A stretch of 64,000 nucleotides of DNA, taken from the NCBI GenBank assembly GCA_904502165.1, contig CAJGDB010000001.1, positions 1 through 64,000 of the forward strand, read 5' to 3'. Of the stretch, positions 25,273 through 34,677 are shown in pieces; positions within the stretch are counted from its first letter, which is position 1, and each line of letters begins with the position of its first letter. Both the position numbers and the translations under genes were made by a program. Source of the DNA: an uncultured Akkermansia sp. (GTDB taxonomy: Bacteria > Verrucomicrobiota > Verrucomicrobiia > Verrucomicrobiales > Akkermansiaceae). The notes beneath the pieces are model-generated. The model did not search any database. It was not told the origin of the DNA and saw only the letters and a list, made by a program, of their open reading frames with translations.

Positions 25273-27870
25273 TCATGAATCCTTCTTCTTTCTGCTCGCC
25301 CGTTTTTTCGGGGCCGGCTTCGGAGAATCCTCGGTGAAGTCGATGTTGCTGGTGCCTTCCGGGCAGATGGCTCGGCTCATGCACCCCGCCGCCAGCTCGC
25401 CGCGCAGAATGGCTTCTGCAATGGGGTCCTCGAGCAGGCGTTCAATGGCGCGGCGCATGGGGCGGGCACCATACTGCGGGTCGTATCCCTTGTCCACCAG
25501 CATGCTGATGACCTCTGGCGAGAGTGTGAGTGAAATCTGCTTCTCGGCCAGGCGGAGGATGAGTTTCCGGGCCTCAAGTTCCACAATTTTCTCCAGATCC
25601 GGGCGGTCAAGCATGCGGAAGACAATGAGTTCATCAAAGCGGTTGATGAATTCCGGGCGGAAGTGCTTTTTAGCGGCTTCCGTAATTTTCTCCTTCATGC
25701 TGTCGTAGTCGTCCTCCTTGCTGGAAACGGCACCAAAGCCCATGGTGCTCTGCTGGGTGGCCAGGCTGGCGCCGACATTGGAGGTGAGAATGATGATGGT
25801 ATTGCTGAAATTCACCTTGCGGCCCAGCGAGTCAGTCATGCAGCCTTCTTCCAGTACCTGCAGCAGCAGGTTCATGACATCCGGGTGGGCTTTCTCCACT
25901 TCATCGAAGAGAATCACCGCATACGGGCGGCGTCGCACGCGTTCTGTGAGCTGCCCGCCTTCATCGTGCCCCACGTAACCGGGAGGCGAACCAATGAGCC
26001 TGCTGGTGCTGAATTTCTCCATGTACTCACTCATATCCACCTGAATGAGTGCCTCTGCCGTGCCGAACATGAGTTCGGCAAGATTGCGGGCCAGGTAGGT
26101 CTTGCCCACACCGGTTGGCCCCATGAAGAGGAAGGAACCAATGGGGCGGCGGGGGTCTTTAACATCGGCCCGGCTGCGGCGGAGTGCGCGTGAGATGGCA
26201 GAGCAGGCAATATCCTGCCCGATGACCTTGCTCTTCAGCTCTTCCTCCATGCGGAGCAGCTTCTCGGTCTCCTTTTCCTCCATGCGGGCCAGTGGAATAC
26301 CCGTCCATTTGGAAACAACCGCCATGATGTCGTCTTCCGTTACTTCCAGGAAGCTTGAATCCATCTTCGCCTTCCAGTCTTGCACAGAATGGCCGATTTT
26401 CTTCTCCAGGTCTCTGATGGAATCCCTCAGTCTGGCAGCTGTTTCGAAGTTCTGCTTATCTACGGCTTCCTTCTTTGCGGCCTCCAACCGGCGCAGTTCA
26501 CTCTCTTCCTTCTTGATGTCGGAAGGTCGGGTCATGATAGATACACGCATGCGGGAGCCCGCTTCATCCATGAGGTCGATGGCCTTATCAGGCAGGAAAC
26601 GCCCGGTCAGATAGCGTTTGGAGAGATAGGCTGCACTTTCGAGCGCCTTTTCGGTATAATGCACATGGTGGTGCTTTTCATACTGCGGGGCAATACCCTT
26701 GAGAATCTGCAGGGTATCCTCCACGCTGGGCTCATTCACCTGCACCTGCTGGAAACGGCGTTCAAAGGCTGCATCTTTCTCGATGTGCTTACGGTATTCG
26801 TTGAGCGTGGTAGCGCCGATGGCCTGCATCTCACCGCGGGAAAGCGCAGGCTTGATGATGTTGGAGGCATCCATCGTACCCTCGGCAGAACCGGCGCCGA
26901 TGAGAGTATGAATTTCATCAATGAAGAGAATGATGTTTTTTTCCTTGCGGATTTCATCCATGACCGCCTTGAGGCGTTCCTCGAACTGCCCGCGGTATTT
27001 GGTACCAGCCACCATGAGCGCCATATCCAGGGAAATAAGGCGTTTGCCAATCAGGAATTCCGGTACATCACCCGTAGCAATCTGCTGGGCAAGCCCCTCC
27101 ACAATGGCTGTTTTACCCACGCCGGCCTCGCCCAGCAGAACGGGGTTGTTCTTGGTGCGGCGGCACAGAATCTGAATCACGCGTTCCAGCTCCTGCTGGC
27201 GGCCGATGACTGGGTCCATCTCACCCGCTGCGGCCTTGGCCGTGAGATCGCGGCCAAAAGCGCTCAGGGCAGGGGTCTTGGAATTGCTGTTGTAGGAAGC
27301 CGCGTTGTTACCAGCGGTCTGGCGATGCAGGAAAGCGTTGCTGTCCTCTTCCTCCTCCTCCTCGTGCCGGTGGCGGTGCGGGCCATCTGCAGGCTGGTCA
27401 TCCGCAGGGGAACCCGAGCCGGAATCCACGCTGAACCCCGGGTTGATTTCCTCCATCACGCCACGGCGTACTGTGTCGTATGTCATGCCGGTGGACATGA
27501 GGCTGTGCCAGGCAAGCCCATCCTCATCGCGCAGCATAGCCAGAAGCAAATGCTCGGTTCCCACGTAGGTGTGGCGCAGTTTTTTTGCTTCCTCACCTGC
27601 CTGGATGAGGATTTTACGCACCCGGGGTGTATAGGGGAGGTTGCCTTCGGTAGAGGCGGAACCAGGTACAATGCTCTGCTCAATCTTCAGCGTGAGGTCT
27701 GCGATATCGACGCCGGCATTTTCCATGACGCTGATGGCAACGCCTTGTCCGAGCTTGAGCAGACCGAGCAGGACGTGTTCTGCACCAATGTAATTGTGGT
27801 GGAAACGATCGGCTTCACGGCGGGCAATATTGAGAACCTGTTGAGCGCGGGGAGTGAAATTGTTATTCAT
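25273..27870 (-). CDS. clpC: ATP-dependent Clp protease ATPase subunit ClpC
   Basis: ClpC is a double-AAA+ unfoldase that feeds ClpP. Its 865 residues have two N-terminal Clp repeats, a first AAA module ([13 protein letters not shown]), an inserted coiled coil with a UVR-like motif ([21 protein letters not shown]) and a second AAA module ([14 protein letters not shown]). An acidic run EEEEEEDS is found in the linker at about residue 172. The tail is basic ([13 protein letters not shown]). Its start overlaps the mcsB stop by 4 bases (ATGA). The whole operon encodes adaptors plus unfoldase; no clpP is here. Confidence 0.95.
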   Translation of the reverse strand: MNNNFTPRAQQVLNIARREADRFHHNYIGAEHVLLGLLKLGQGVAISVMENAGVDIADLTLKIEQSIVPGSASTEGNLPYTPRVRKILIQAGEEAKKLRHTYVGTEHLLLAMLRDEDGLAWHSLMSTGMTYDTVRRGVMEEINPGFSVDSGSGSPADDQPADGPHRHRHEEEEEEDSNAFLHRQTAGNNAASYNSNSKTPALSAFGRDLTAKAAAGEMDPVIGRQQELERVIQILCRRTKNNPVLLGEAGVGKTAIVEGLAQQIATGDVPEFLIGKRLISLDMALMVAGTKYRGQFEERLKAVMDEIRKEKNIILFIDEIHTLIGAGSAEGTMDASNIIKPALSRGEMQAIGATTLNEYRKHIEKDAAFERRFQQVQVNEPSVEDTLQILKGIAPQYEKHHHVHYTEKALESAAYLSKRYLTGRFLPDKAIDLMDEAGSRMRVSIMTRPSDIKKEESELRRLEAAKKEAVDKQNFETAARLRDSIRDLEKKIGHSVQDWKAKMDSSFLEVTEDDIMAVVSKWTGIPLARMEEKETEKLLRMEEELKSKVIGQDIACSAISRALRRSRADVKDPRRPIGSFLFMGPTGVGKTYLARNLAELMFGTAEALIQVDMSEYMEKFSTSRLIGSPPGYVGHDEGGQLTERVRRRPYAVILFDEVEKAHPDVMNLLLQVLEEGCMTDSLGRKVNFSNTIIILTSNVGASLATQQSTMGFGAVSSKEDDYDSMKEKITEAAKKHFRPEFINRFDELIVFRMLDRPDLEKIVELEARKLILRLAEKQISLTLSPEVISMLVDKGYDPQYGARPMRRAIERLLEDPIAEAILRGELAAGCMSRAICPEGTSNIDFTEDSPKPAPKKRASRKKKDS

Positions 27871-28952
27871 ACTGCGGTATCAGAAAAATGGTGAGGGTGG
27901 TTGTTAAGGAAATCGCGGGCGGCTGTGGCGCGGCGCAGGCAGAGTGAGGGGTCTCCCTTTTCTTCTGCCAGCGCGGTGATGGTGGCTTGGTCCAGCACAA
28001 AGTTGTTGAGTGCAACAAGGATGTCGTGCTCCTCCTCCTGCCAGCAGATGAGCTTCAGCAGCGTACCCAGTCGGAGCAGGGATGCCGCATCGCGCAGTTC
28101 TTTGATGCTGAGGCGGCGGCAGGTGTTAAGCAGACCATAGGCGCGGCCTATGGCATCCTGAAGGAAGAGACCGGGGGCACCCAGCAGCTTCTGGCGCACC
28201 TGTTGTTCGCGGTGTACCAGGTGCCGGACTACATCGGAGAAGCCTTCCTGTATTTCCTCGATACTGTCCTCCGGCCCGGGAATGGAGAAGAGGACGAAGA
28301 GGTGGCCTGTGTCATCCTGCGAGTCAGAGAAATAAGGCGAAATGCTCACATGGAGCTTTTCGAGCGCCTTGGTGACCTGGTTCATCATGTTGGCGATGGA
28401 GAGACCCGGCAAATGCAGCAGGCAATAGAGCTGCAGACCATCGCCTGCCTCGGAGGGAATACTGGTCAGGTAGCCGTTCAGCGGGGTATAGGCAAACTCC
28501 AGCTTGCTCTGGAGTTCTTCGTCCAGGTTGAGCAGTTCATTCATCCCGGAATCAAAGTCAAGACCGTTGCGGAAGGTGTGGATGACAAGGTGTTCCTCCT
28601 CGTTCACCATGATGCAGACCGGGCGTTTCTGGGGAATGACGACAAAGCAGCCATCCTGGCGGGCGGCCATGCAGGGGGTGAGCTGTTTGCGGGTGAGCAG
28701 CGCACGGCGGATGCCGTAGGTCAGCTCGTTCATTTCGGCACAGACGGCATTCTTGTACCCGCGGATTTCCTTGATGGCCGGCAGAAGAACATCTGCCACA
28801 GCCTGACGGCCCTTCCGGGTACTCCAACCGGGAAATGGATAATCCGGCAGGTTACGAACCATGCGGACAATGCTGCCGATGACCACCCCGTTCGTTGTGT
28901 TACGACCGGGTTCCCAGTTCAGCTTGTTCTTGAGCAGGGATTCAGGCTTCAT
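27867..28952 (-). CDS. mcsB: McsB-family protein with a degenerate arginine-kinase site
   Basis: McsB proteins phosphorylate arginines to mark proteins for ClpC. This 361-residue homologue aligns well with the phosphagen-kinase fold (RNLPDYPFPGWS, NEEEHLVIH, NGYLTSIPSEAGDGLQLYCLLHLP). The residues that hold ATP are mostly replaced: SSRIR becomes GSIVR (Ile28), DHIRI becomes EHLVI (Val123), TSCPTN becomes TSIPSE (Ile165), GLRAS becomes GLQLY (Gln174), and VRGIYGEG becomes ISPYFSDS (Ser205). It is therefore probably not an active kinase. It overlaps mcsA and clpC by 4 bases each. Confidence 0.8.
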   Translation of the reverse strand: MKPESLLKNKLNWEPGRNTTNGVVIGSIVRMVRNLPDYPFPGWSTRKGRQAVADVLLPAIKEIRGYKNAVCAEMNELTYGIRRALLTRKQLTPCMAARQDGCFVVIPQKRPVCIMVNEEEHLVIHTFRNGLDFDSGMNELLNLDEELQSKLEFAYTPLNGYLTSIPSEAGDGLQLYCLLHLPGLSIANMMNQVTKALEKLHVSISPYFSDSQDDTGHLFVLFSIPGPEDSIEEIQEGFSDVVRHLVHREQQVRQKLLGAPGLFLQDAIGRAYGLLNTCRRLSIKELRDAASLLRLGTLLKLICWQEEEHDILVALNNFVLDQATITALAEEKGDPSLCLRRATAARDFLNNHPHHFSDTAV

Positions 28953-29452
28953 GCTTCAGAGTCGGGCAAGGCGTTAATCTGGTCGCGCAGCCTGGCCGCG
29001 CGTTCATAATCCTCGCGTTCAATCGCCTGTTGTAGTTCATTCTTCAGGCGGGCGCGCTGCACTGCGGGTGATTCATCCATATCTGCCGTGTCTATCTCGG
29101 CAGACGGATCCAGCTCCCGGGCGAAAACCGTGTAGCAATCCGGGCAGCCCAGGTGCCCTGTGCGGCGGTAATCCTCCAGCATGAACCCGCATACCGGGCA
29201 GCAGGTCATGGAGCCGTAACTCGGGGCAGGGGGGGATTCCGGCTCGCTGGATGTGAGCTCTCTCACCAGCTTATCAAGACGGTTGCGGAATTCCTCCGGG
29301 AAGAATTTCTCGGCAAAAGTGAGAGATTGCGGGTCAAAAAGCCCCTTGGCGCGGGCGCACGCTTCGCACAGGGCAAGCTCAGAAACTTGCCCGTTTACAA
29401 TCTGCGTCAGGAACATCGAGGCGCGTTTGCCGCATATCTGGCACTTTTTCAC
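28949..29452 (-). CDS. mcsA: McsA-like zinc/UVR protein
   Basis: McsA is a zinc protein that activates McsB and binds ClpC. It has 167 residues with a GTG start. Four CxxC pairs (CQIC, CEAC, CPVC, CPDC) form two zinc sites, and the C-terminus is a UVR helix pair (KNELQQAIEREDYERAARLRDQI). It is the first gene of mcsA-mcsB-clpC, and the next start overlaps its stop. With the partner kinase degenerate, it may act mainly as a ClpC adaptor, which is an inference. Confidence 0.85.
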   Translation of the reverse strand: MKKCQICGKRASMFLTQIVNGQVSELALCEACARAKGLFDPQSLTFAEKFFPEEFRNRLDKLVRELTSSEPESPPAPSYGSMTCCPVCGFMLEDYRRTGHLGCPDCYTVFARELDPSAEIDTADMDESPAVQRARLKNELQQAIEREDYERAARLRDQINALPDSEA

Positions 29453-29458
29453 GCCACA

Positions 29459-29487
29459 AGGCTACAACAGAATGGGCGCATTGGCGA
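29459..29487 (-). promoter_or_regulatory. mcsA-mcsB-clpC promoter, leaderless type
   Basis: TCGCCA (29482-29487), a 17-base spacer and TAGCCT (29459-29464) are followed by 6 bases and the GTG start. The elements are weak individually, but the geometry matches the other promoters. Confidence 0.45.
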
Positions 29488-29541
29488 GAAATCTGCGCGT
29501 CTTTCTGTGTCAGCAGACCCGGAATTGACCGGATTGTTGAG

Positions 29542-29570
29542 TTGACGCCATGCCGCCAACGTGGTAAATT
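29542..29570 (+). promoter_or_regulatory. mutL promoter, near-leaderless
   Basis: TTGACG (29542-29547), a 17-base spacer and TAAATT (29565-29570) are followed by 10 bases before ATG 29581. Confidence 0.7.
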
Positions 29571-29580
29571 GACCCCGACC

Positions 29581-31407
29581 ATGACAGAAACGCCGCAGCA
29601 GAACATCCACCTTATGAGTGACATCCTGGCCAGCCAGGTGGCGGCCGGTGAGGTGGTGGAGCGTCCTGCTTCCGTTGTCAAGGAACTGGTGGAGAACAGC
29701 ATTGATGCCGGTGCCCGCAGCGTGCGGGTTGAAATCCGCCGGGGTGGTGTGTCCCTCATCAAAGTGACAGATGACGGCTGTGGTATGAGCCGCGAGGATG
29801 CAGCCCTGTGTCTGCGCCGCCATGCAACCAGCAAACTCGTGCAGGTGGAAGATCTTTTTGCCATCCGGCATCTCGGCTTCCGAGGGGAGGCTCTGCCCAG
29901 CATAGCGTCTGTTTCGCACCTTACCCTCACCACCCGCCGGGCGGCAGAGGTAGAGGGGTGGACGCTGAGCTGTGAAGGCGGCGAGGAAAATCCGCTGATG
30001 AATGCGGGCTGTGCTCCCGGCACGGAAATCAGCGTCAGCAACCTCTTCTTCAACACCCCCGTGCGCCGTAAATTTCTGAAGAGCGATGAAACGGAAGCTG
30101 GCCATGTGGAACACCAGGTGAGGTTGCACGCCCTGGCTTTCCCGGAATTGCGTTTCACCTTTGTCCGTGATGGACAGGTGGTTTTCGATGTGCCCTCTAC
30201 GCATGATTTGCGGCAGCGTATAGGCGATTTTGTCGGGCGCGAGACAGCGGCTTCACTCATGAGGATTCGCCCCACAGAAGCCCCGGGGGTCCGGGTGAGC
30301 GGTTTTCTGATGCCTCTTTCTGCAGCCCGTCGCAACCGCCGCATGCAGTATGTCTTTCTGAACGGGCGTCCGGTCGAGGACCAGATTATCAATCGTGCCG
30401 TGCGCGATGGATACGGAGGCTTTCCCCCCGGCCTGCATCCGGCCCTGTTTCTGTACCTTGAGGTAGAACCGGCCCTGGTCGATGTGAATGTGCATCCTGC
30501 CAAGCGCGAGGTGCGTTTCCGACGGCCTGCAGAAATCACCCTGGCTGTCATGGATGCCGTGGCTGCCACCCTGGCGGCCCATGCCCGCGGGGAAGAATCC
30601 CCCGCAGCCACACCTGCTCCTGCCTGTCCTCCGCCTGCGGTAGAATCCGCTCAGTCTCGCCTGGCCTCTTCTACAGCCCCAGCCCCGTCGCCGAAGCGGG
30701 AAACTCCGGCGGCTGCCCCGGCTCTGCAGCGTCCCGCTCTCGTCCTCAAACCGCTGGTAGCTCCCCGGCAACAGGAATTGGAGCTGCCGTCTGCGCCGGC
30801 ACCCGTGCTCGCCTCTCCGCCATCTCCCTTACCGAACTTCCGGCACATCGGCACGCTGCATCAGCAGTACGCCATCTTTGAAAACAAGGAGGGTATGGTA
30901 CTCATGGCACCCCGCGCGGCGCGTGAACGCATCATTTTCGAGCGTCTGCAGGAAAGCAACCGCCGCCCTCTGATTTCGCAGCAACTGCTTGTTCCTGAAC
31001 TGCTTGAGCTCGATACCCGGGATATGGGGATTGCTCTGGAGGTGAAACCCCAGCTCGAGCAGGCCGGATTCCAGCTTTCCCCTTTTGGCCGCAACACGTT
31101 GCGAATAGAAGCTGTACCAGCCATTCTGCCTCTGCGGAAGGTGGGGGATTTCGTGCATGAACTTCTGCGGATTTTCACCAGCGGAGAAGTGCGCCTGACC
31201 CGCAGCCGGAGTCCCTTTGAACCCTTTGCCCGCCAGCTCGCCCGGCAATACGCCATGCAGGAGGACATAGCCCCCTATCTGCAGAATCCGCTGCCGCTGC
31301 TGGCCGCTCTGTTGGAATGTGAAATTCCCTACTGCAGCCCGGGAGGCAAGAGTACTCTGCTGCCTTTCCCCCTGACGGAGCTCAATCGGCGCTTTCAGGT
31401 GCAGTAA
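29581..31407 (+). CDS. mutL: DNA mismatch repair protein MutL
   Basis: MutL couples mismatch recognition by MutS to strand removal. It has 608 residues. The GHKL ATPase domain is intact (VERPASVVKELVENSIDAGA, DDGCGM, RHATSKL, GFRGEALPSIASV). A Pro/Ala-rich linker covers about 340-420. In the C-terminal domain the endonuclease motif DQHAxxE reads APRAARE (443-449), and the later C-P/H-x-RP motif reads CSPGGKS. It probably cannot nick DNA, as in E. coli MutL. Confidence 0.95.
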   Translation: MTETPQQNIHLMSDILASQVAAGEVVERPASVVKELVENSIDAGARSVRVEIRRGGVSLIKVTDDGCGMSREDAALCLRRHATSKLVQVEDLFAIRHLGFRGEALPSIASVSHLTLTTRRAAEVEGWTLSCEGGEENPLMNAGCAPGTEISVSNLFFNTPVRRKFLKSDETEAGHVEHQVRLHALAFPELRFTFVRDGQVVFDVPSTHDLRQRIGDFVGRETAASLMRIRPTEAPGVRVSGFLMPLSAARRNRRMQYVFLNGRPVEDQIINRAVRDGYGGFPPGLHPALFLYLEVEPALVDVNVHPAKREVRFRRPAEITLAVMDAVAATLAAHARGEESPAATPAPACPPPAVESAQSRLASSTAPAPSPKRETPAAAPALQRPALVLKPLVAPRQQELELPSAPAPVLASPPSPLPNFRHIGTLHQQYAIFENKEGMVLMAPRAARERIIFERLQESNRRPLISQQLLVPELLELDTRDMGIALEVKPQLEQAGFQLSPFGRNTLRIEAVPAILPLRKVGDFVHELLRIFTSGEVRLTRSRSPFEPFARQLARQYAMQEDIAPYLQNPLPLLAALLECEIPYCSPGGKSTLLPFPLTELNRRFQVQ

Positions 31408-31443
31408 AAGTGCCATAATATAGTCAATTGCAGGAAACTTGGC

Positions 31444-31471
31444 TTGCAATCCGGGGTGAAAAGCGTATAAT
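31444..31471 (+). promoter_or_regulatory. Promoter of the exported helical protein gene
   Basis: TTGCAA (31444-31449), a 16-base spacer and a perfect TATAAT (31466-31471) are followed by 17 bases before ATG 31489. Confidence 0.65.
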
Positions 31472-31488
31472 ATCCGGGCGTAATAAGC

Positions 31489-32439
31489 ATGAAGAATCTG
31501 CTCTACATTGCCGGGCTGTCGCTTGCGCTGGGAAATATACTCCCGGCACAAGCGCAGGGGATGATTGAGCCGGATTCTCCGGAATCAGCTGCGGAAGCTG
31601 CCGAACTTTCCCGGACGCTGGGGCAGGCTTTTCTCCAGACAGCAACGGATATGTGGTTTCTGCTTTCCGGCATCAGCAACCGCGAGGAAGCCGATAAAGC
31701 AGCCCCGGTTTTTCTCGAAAAAGCCAGAATCACCTTTGAACTGGACAACAAGCTGAGCAACATGCCGCTTGTTTCTCCTGATGAGGGCTGTGCCGGCATG
31801 ATGGACGGTGTGCAGATGCGTATTCTGGAAACGCTGGATGACCTGCATGCCGAATTTCTGAGCCTCTGCCGTGCTAATTGCTATGAATCAACGCTGCTCA
31901 GCCAGGCCTTCGAGGAGGCTGTGAGCATGGGCATGTTTGCAGAGAGCGATGTGGAGCTTCTGCAGGATGCACCGACTGTCCCGCTGACAGAGGAGGAATC
32001 GAATGAGGAAATCCTGCGGATTGAGCGTCTGCTGGAGCCGGATCGCGCCGTACTCCGCATTCTGGAGAAAGTGAGCGATGCCCCATCTGCTTCCAAAGCC
32101 GCGTCGGAGCTGCTGCTGCTGTTGAATTCCTTCCGGCCTCTGCACCCCGCCGGTGAGGAAATGGGCAGCAGGGCCTTCACCCCGGCCACTGTCATGAAAG
32201 CCCGCGAGGCCATGATTCTCATTGAGCCTGTTCTCTGGGGCATCCGTAGCGAAATTGTCCGCATTGCCGCGCTGCCGGGATACGAAGCTGAAACCTACGA
32301 TGCCTTCTCCGATGCACTGGATGCCATCTTCGAATCTCTGGGCAGTACCCATTGCCACTTATTCGAATCCGTGTTCGATGCCTCTTTCCGTTCCGACCTC
32401 GAAGCCGCGCTTCAGGAAAATACCGTTTCATCAAAATAA
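31489..32439 (+). CDS. Exported helical protein of unknown function
   Basis: This 316-residue acidic protein starts with a signal peptide (LLYIAGLSLALGNILPAQAQG). The mature part is almost entirely predicted helix, rich in Glu, Leu and Ala, with cysteines near 100 and 127-131. No motif or family is recognised. It lies between mutL and gatB with its own promoter. gatB starts 14 bases after its stop and may be read from the same transcript. Confidence 0.65.
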   Translation: MKNLLYIAGLSLALGNILPAQAQGMIEPDSPESAAEAAELSRTLGQAFLQTATDMWFLLSGISNREEADKAAPVFLEKARITFELDNKLSNMPLVSPDEGCAGMMDGVQMRILETLDDLHAEFLSLCRANCYESTLLSQAFEEAVSMGMFAESDVELLQDAPTVPLTEEESNEEILRIERLLEPDRAVLRILEKVSDAPSASKAASELLLLLNSFRPLHPAGEEMGSRAFTPATVMKAREAMILIEPVLWGIRSEIVRIAALPGYEAETYDAFSDALDAIFESLGSTHCHLFESVFDASFRSDLEAALQENTVSSK

Positions 32440-32453
32440 ATCCCCGCAAATAT

Positions 32454-33920
32454 ATGCCTGTTTCTGATTACCTCGTGACCATTGGTCTGGAAGTTCATTG
32501 CCAGATTAAGACAGAGACCAAGATGTTCTGCTCCTGCAAGGCCGGCTTCGGTTATGAACCCAACACCAATGTATGCCCCACCTGCCTCGGAATGCCTGGT
32601 GCGCTGCCGGTGCTTAACCAGTATGCCATTGAACGCACCATTCTTACCGGCATGATGCTCGGTTGCAGCACTCCGCCTGTTTCCAAGTGGGACCGCAAGA
32701 ATTATTTCTATGCCGACATGCCCAAGAACTACCAGACCAGCCAGCTCGATCTGCCGCTCTGCATCGGCGGCGAGGTGCCGCTGTATGCCTGGGCCTATCC
32801 GGCAGACTGCAAGGTGAATGCCGATGGCCCGGTGGTGAGGACGGTGAAGCTGGACCACATTCACCTCGAGGAAGATGCCGCCAAGCTGACGCATTACAAC
32901 GGCTATTCTCTCGTCGATTACAACCGCGGCGGCACACCGCTCATGGAAATCGTCTCTGCGCCGGATCTCACCAGCCCGGAGGAAACCTATGCCTACCTCA
33001 AGAGCCTGCAGCAGATGATGATTTGCGCCGGTATCTCTGATGCCGATATGGAGAAGGGGCAGATGCGCTGCGACGTGAATGTCTCGCTGCGTCCCAAGGG
33101 ACAGAAGGAACTGGGAGCCAAGATTGAGATGAAGAACATCAACTCCATGTCTGCTGCCCGCCGCGCTCTCATTTACGAGATTCACCGCCAGGCTGAGGAA
33201 CTTGACATGGGCATCGCACAGGTTCAGTCCACCCGCCGCTGGGATGACACCCTGGGTGAGAGCATCGTGATGCGTACCAAGGAAAACGCCCACGATTACC
33301 GCTACCATACCTGCCCGGATCTCATTCCGGTACACACAGCCCCGCTCGTGGAGAAAGTGAAGAACGAACTGCCCGAGCTGCCGGATGCCCTGCATGCCCG
33401 CCTGCAGAGCGAATACGGCCTGCCTGTGGCAGATGCCAATACCCTGGTGGGTGATTTCAAACTCTGCCGTTACTTCGAGGAAGCCGCAGCCGGTAGCAAA
33501 GCTCCCCGCAAGGTGGCCAACTGGGTCATCAACAACCTGACATCGGTTCTGGCAGAGAAGGAGCTGACCATTGCCTCCTGTCCCCTTGCACCCAAGGCTC
33601 TTGCCGGGCTTGTGGATATCATTGAGGAGGGGCTTGTTTCCAACAACCAGGCCCGCGAAGTGCTCGATGTCATGTGGAACGCTCCCGCCATGAACGCGGC
33701 TGATGCCGCCGCCAGCCTTGGCTTCAAGAAGACGGATACCAATGCGCTGGATGCCGTGGTAGCCCAGGTGCTTGAGGAAAACCCGGACATGGTTGCCATT
33801 GTGAAGGGTGGCAATATGAAGCTCATCAATGCCCTTACCGGCAAGGTCATGAAGGTGAGCAACCCGAAGCCAAATCCTAAGATGGTGACAGAAATCATCC
33901 TCGCCAGACTCGGTCTGTGA
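32454..33920 (+). CDS. gatB: Aspartyl/glutamyl-tRNA amidotransferase subunit B
   Basis: GatB is the kinase subunit of GatCAB, which converts Asp-tRNA-Asn or Glu-tRNA-Gln to the amide form. It has 488 residues from MPVSDYLVTIGLEVH. Typical segments are CPTCLGMPGALPVLN, KNYFYADMPKNYQTSQ, DYNRGGTPLMEIVSAPD and the C-terminal YqeY-like helical tail. gatA and gatC are not in this window. No Shine-Dalgarno sequence is present before the ATG. Confidence 0.96.
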   Translation: MPVSDYLVTIGLEVHCQIKTETKMFCSCKAGFGYEPNTNVCPTCLGMPGALPVLNQYAIERTILTGMMLGCSTPPVSKWDRKNYFYADMPKNYQTSQLDLPLCIGGEVPLYAWAYPADCKVNADGPVVRTVKLDHIHLEEDAAKLTHYNGYSLVDYNRGGTPLMEIVSAPDLTSPEETYAYLKSLQQMMICAGISDADMEKGQMRCDVNVSLRPKGQKELGAKIEMKNINSMSAARRALIYEIHRQAEELDMGIAQVQSTRRWDDTLGESIVMRTKENAHDYRYHTCPDLIPVHTAPLVEKVKNELPELPDALHARLQSEYGLPVADANTLVGDFKLCRYFEEAAAGSKAPRKVANWVINNLTSVLAEKELTIASCPLAPKALAGLVDIIEEGLVSNNQAREVLDVMWNAPAMNAADAAASLGFKKTDTNALDAVVAQVLEENPDMVAIVKGGNMKLINALTGKVMKVSNPKPNPKMVTEIILARLGL

Positions 33921-33952
33921 TGCTCTTCCCGAAACTTACTGCCAACCATACC

Positions 33953-34588
33953 ATGAAGAAGCTTGTAGAAATAATGAAGTCATCCGTGCTGGCTGGTGTC
34001 AGCGTGGGCATTGCCGGCTTTGGATACCTGGCTTCACGCGATGCCGGTTCCGGTTACATCGTTGCCCGCGAGCTTGTGGGGTCATTCCTGTTCTCCTTTG
34101 CCCTGCTTGCTGTGGTGAATTACAAGATGATGCTCTATACCGGTGCCTCCGGTTTTGTGAAGAAGGGGGAAATGGGCCGTCTGGGGCTCATTCTGCTGGG
34201 CAACATCATCGGCTGCCTTCTGGTGGCGCTCATGGCCCGTCTTTCCCTGATGCCGCTGCAGCAGACCGCCCAGAGCATTCTGGAATCCCGCCTTGCGCTC
34301 ACTCCTCTCAATGGTGGTATTCTGGCCATTGGCTGCGGATTCATCATGACCACGGCAGTCACCTTCGGCCGCAAGGGAAACAACCTGCCACTCCTGATTG
34401 GTGTGCCGCTCTTCATTATCTGCGGCTTTCCCCACTGCGTTGCAGATGCTTTCTACTACCTGGCTGCTCCGTTGGATTTCTGGAAAGCTCATCTTGCAGA
34501 AATTCTGGTATTCTATCTCTCCATCGTCGTCGGCAATTTCATTGGTTGCAATTTCTACCGCATGATTATGGGTTCCAACCCGGAGTAA
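33953..34588 (+). CDS. Formate/nitrite transporter family channel
   Basis: FNT proteins are pentameric channels for small monovalent anions such as formate or nitrite. This 211-residue member has six hydrophobic helices. It starts with KKLVEIMKSSVLAGVSVGIAGFGYLAS and has GFPHCVADAFYYL near 162-175, where FNT channels carry the central pore histidine in a G-x-x-H-x-x-A motif. It is shorter than FocA. ATG 33920, which overlaps the gatB stop, is an alternative start. Its substrate cannot be told from sequence. Confidence 0.8.
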   Translation: MKKLVEIMKSSVLAGVSVGIAGFGYLASRDAGSGYIVARELVGSFLFSFALLAVVNYKMMLYTGASGFVKKGEMGRLGLILLGNIIGCLLVALMARLSLMPLQQTAQSILESRLALTPLNGGILAIGCGFIMTTAVTFGRKGNNLPLLIGVPLFIICGFPHCVADAFYYLAAPLDFWKAHLAEILVFYLSIVVGNFIGCNFYRMIMGSNPE

Positions 34589-34615
34589 GCCTTCCTTGCC
34601 ATTTTCTCTATGCAG

Positions 34616-34652
34616 AAACGCGCTGTCATGCATTCATGACAGCGCGTTTCTT
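34616..34652 (+). terminator. Terminator after the FNT gene
   Basis: AAACGCGCTGTCATG (34616-34630) and CATGACAGCGCGTTT (34635-34649) form a perfect 15-base stem with a 4-base loop. It lies between converging genes and may work in both directions. Confidence 0.85.
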
Positions 34653-34677
34653 ATGAATCTTCCGGGCAGGGGGGGGA

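Noticed and set aside
27339..27365. Acidic EEEEEE run in ClpC as a possible sequence error
   Set aside because: The frame continues cleanly on both sides, and the run falls in the flexible linker between the N-domain and the first AAA module.
34616..34649. Perfect 15-base palindrome as a possible recombination or regulator site
   Set aside because: It follows directly after the FNT gene, has a 4-base loop and a T-rich tail, and lies between converging genes. A terminator explains it fully.
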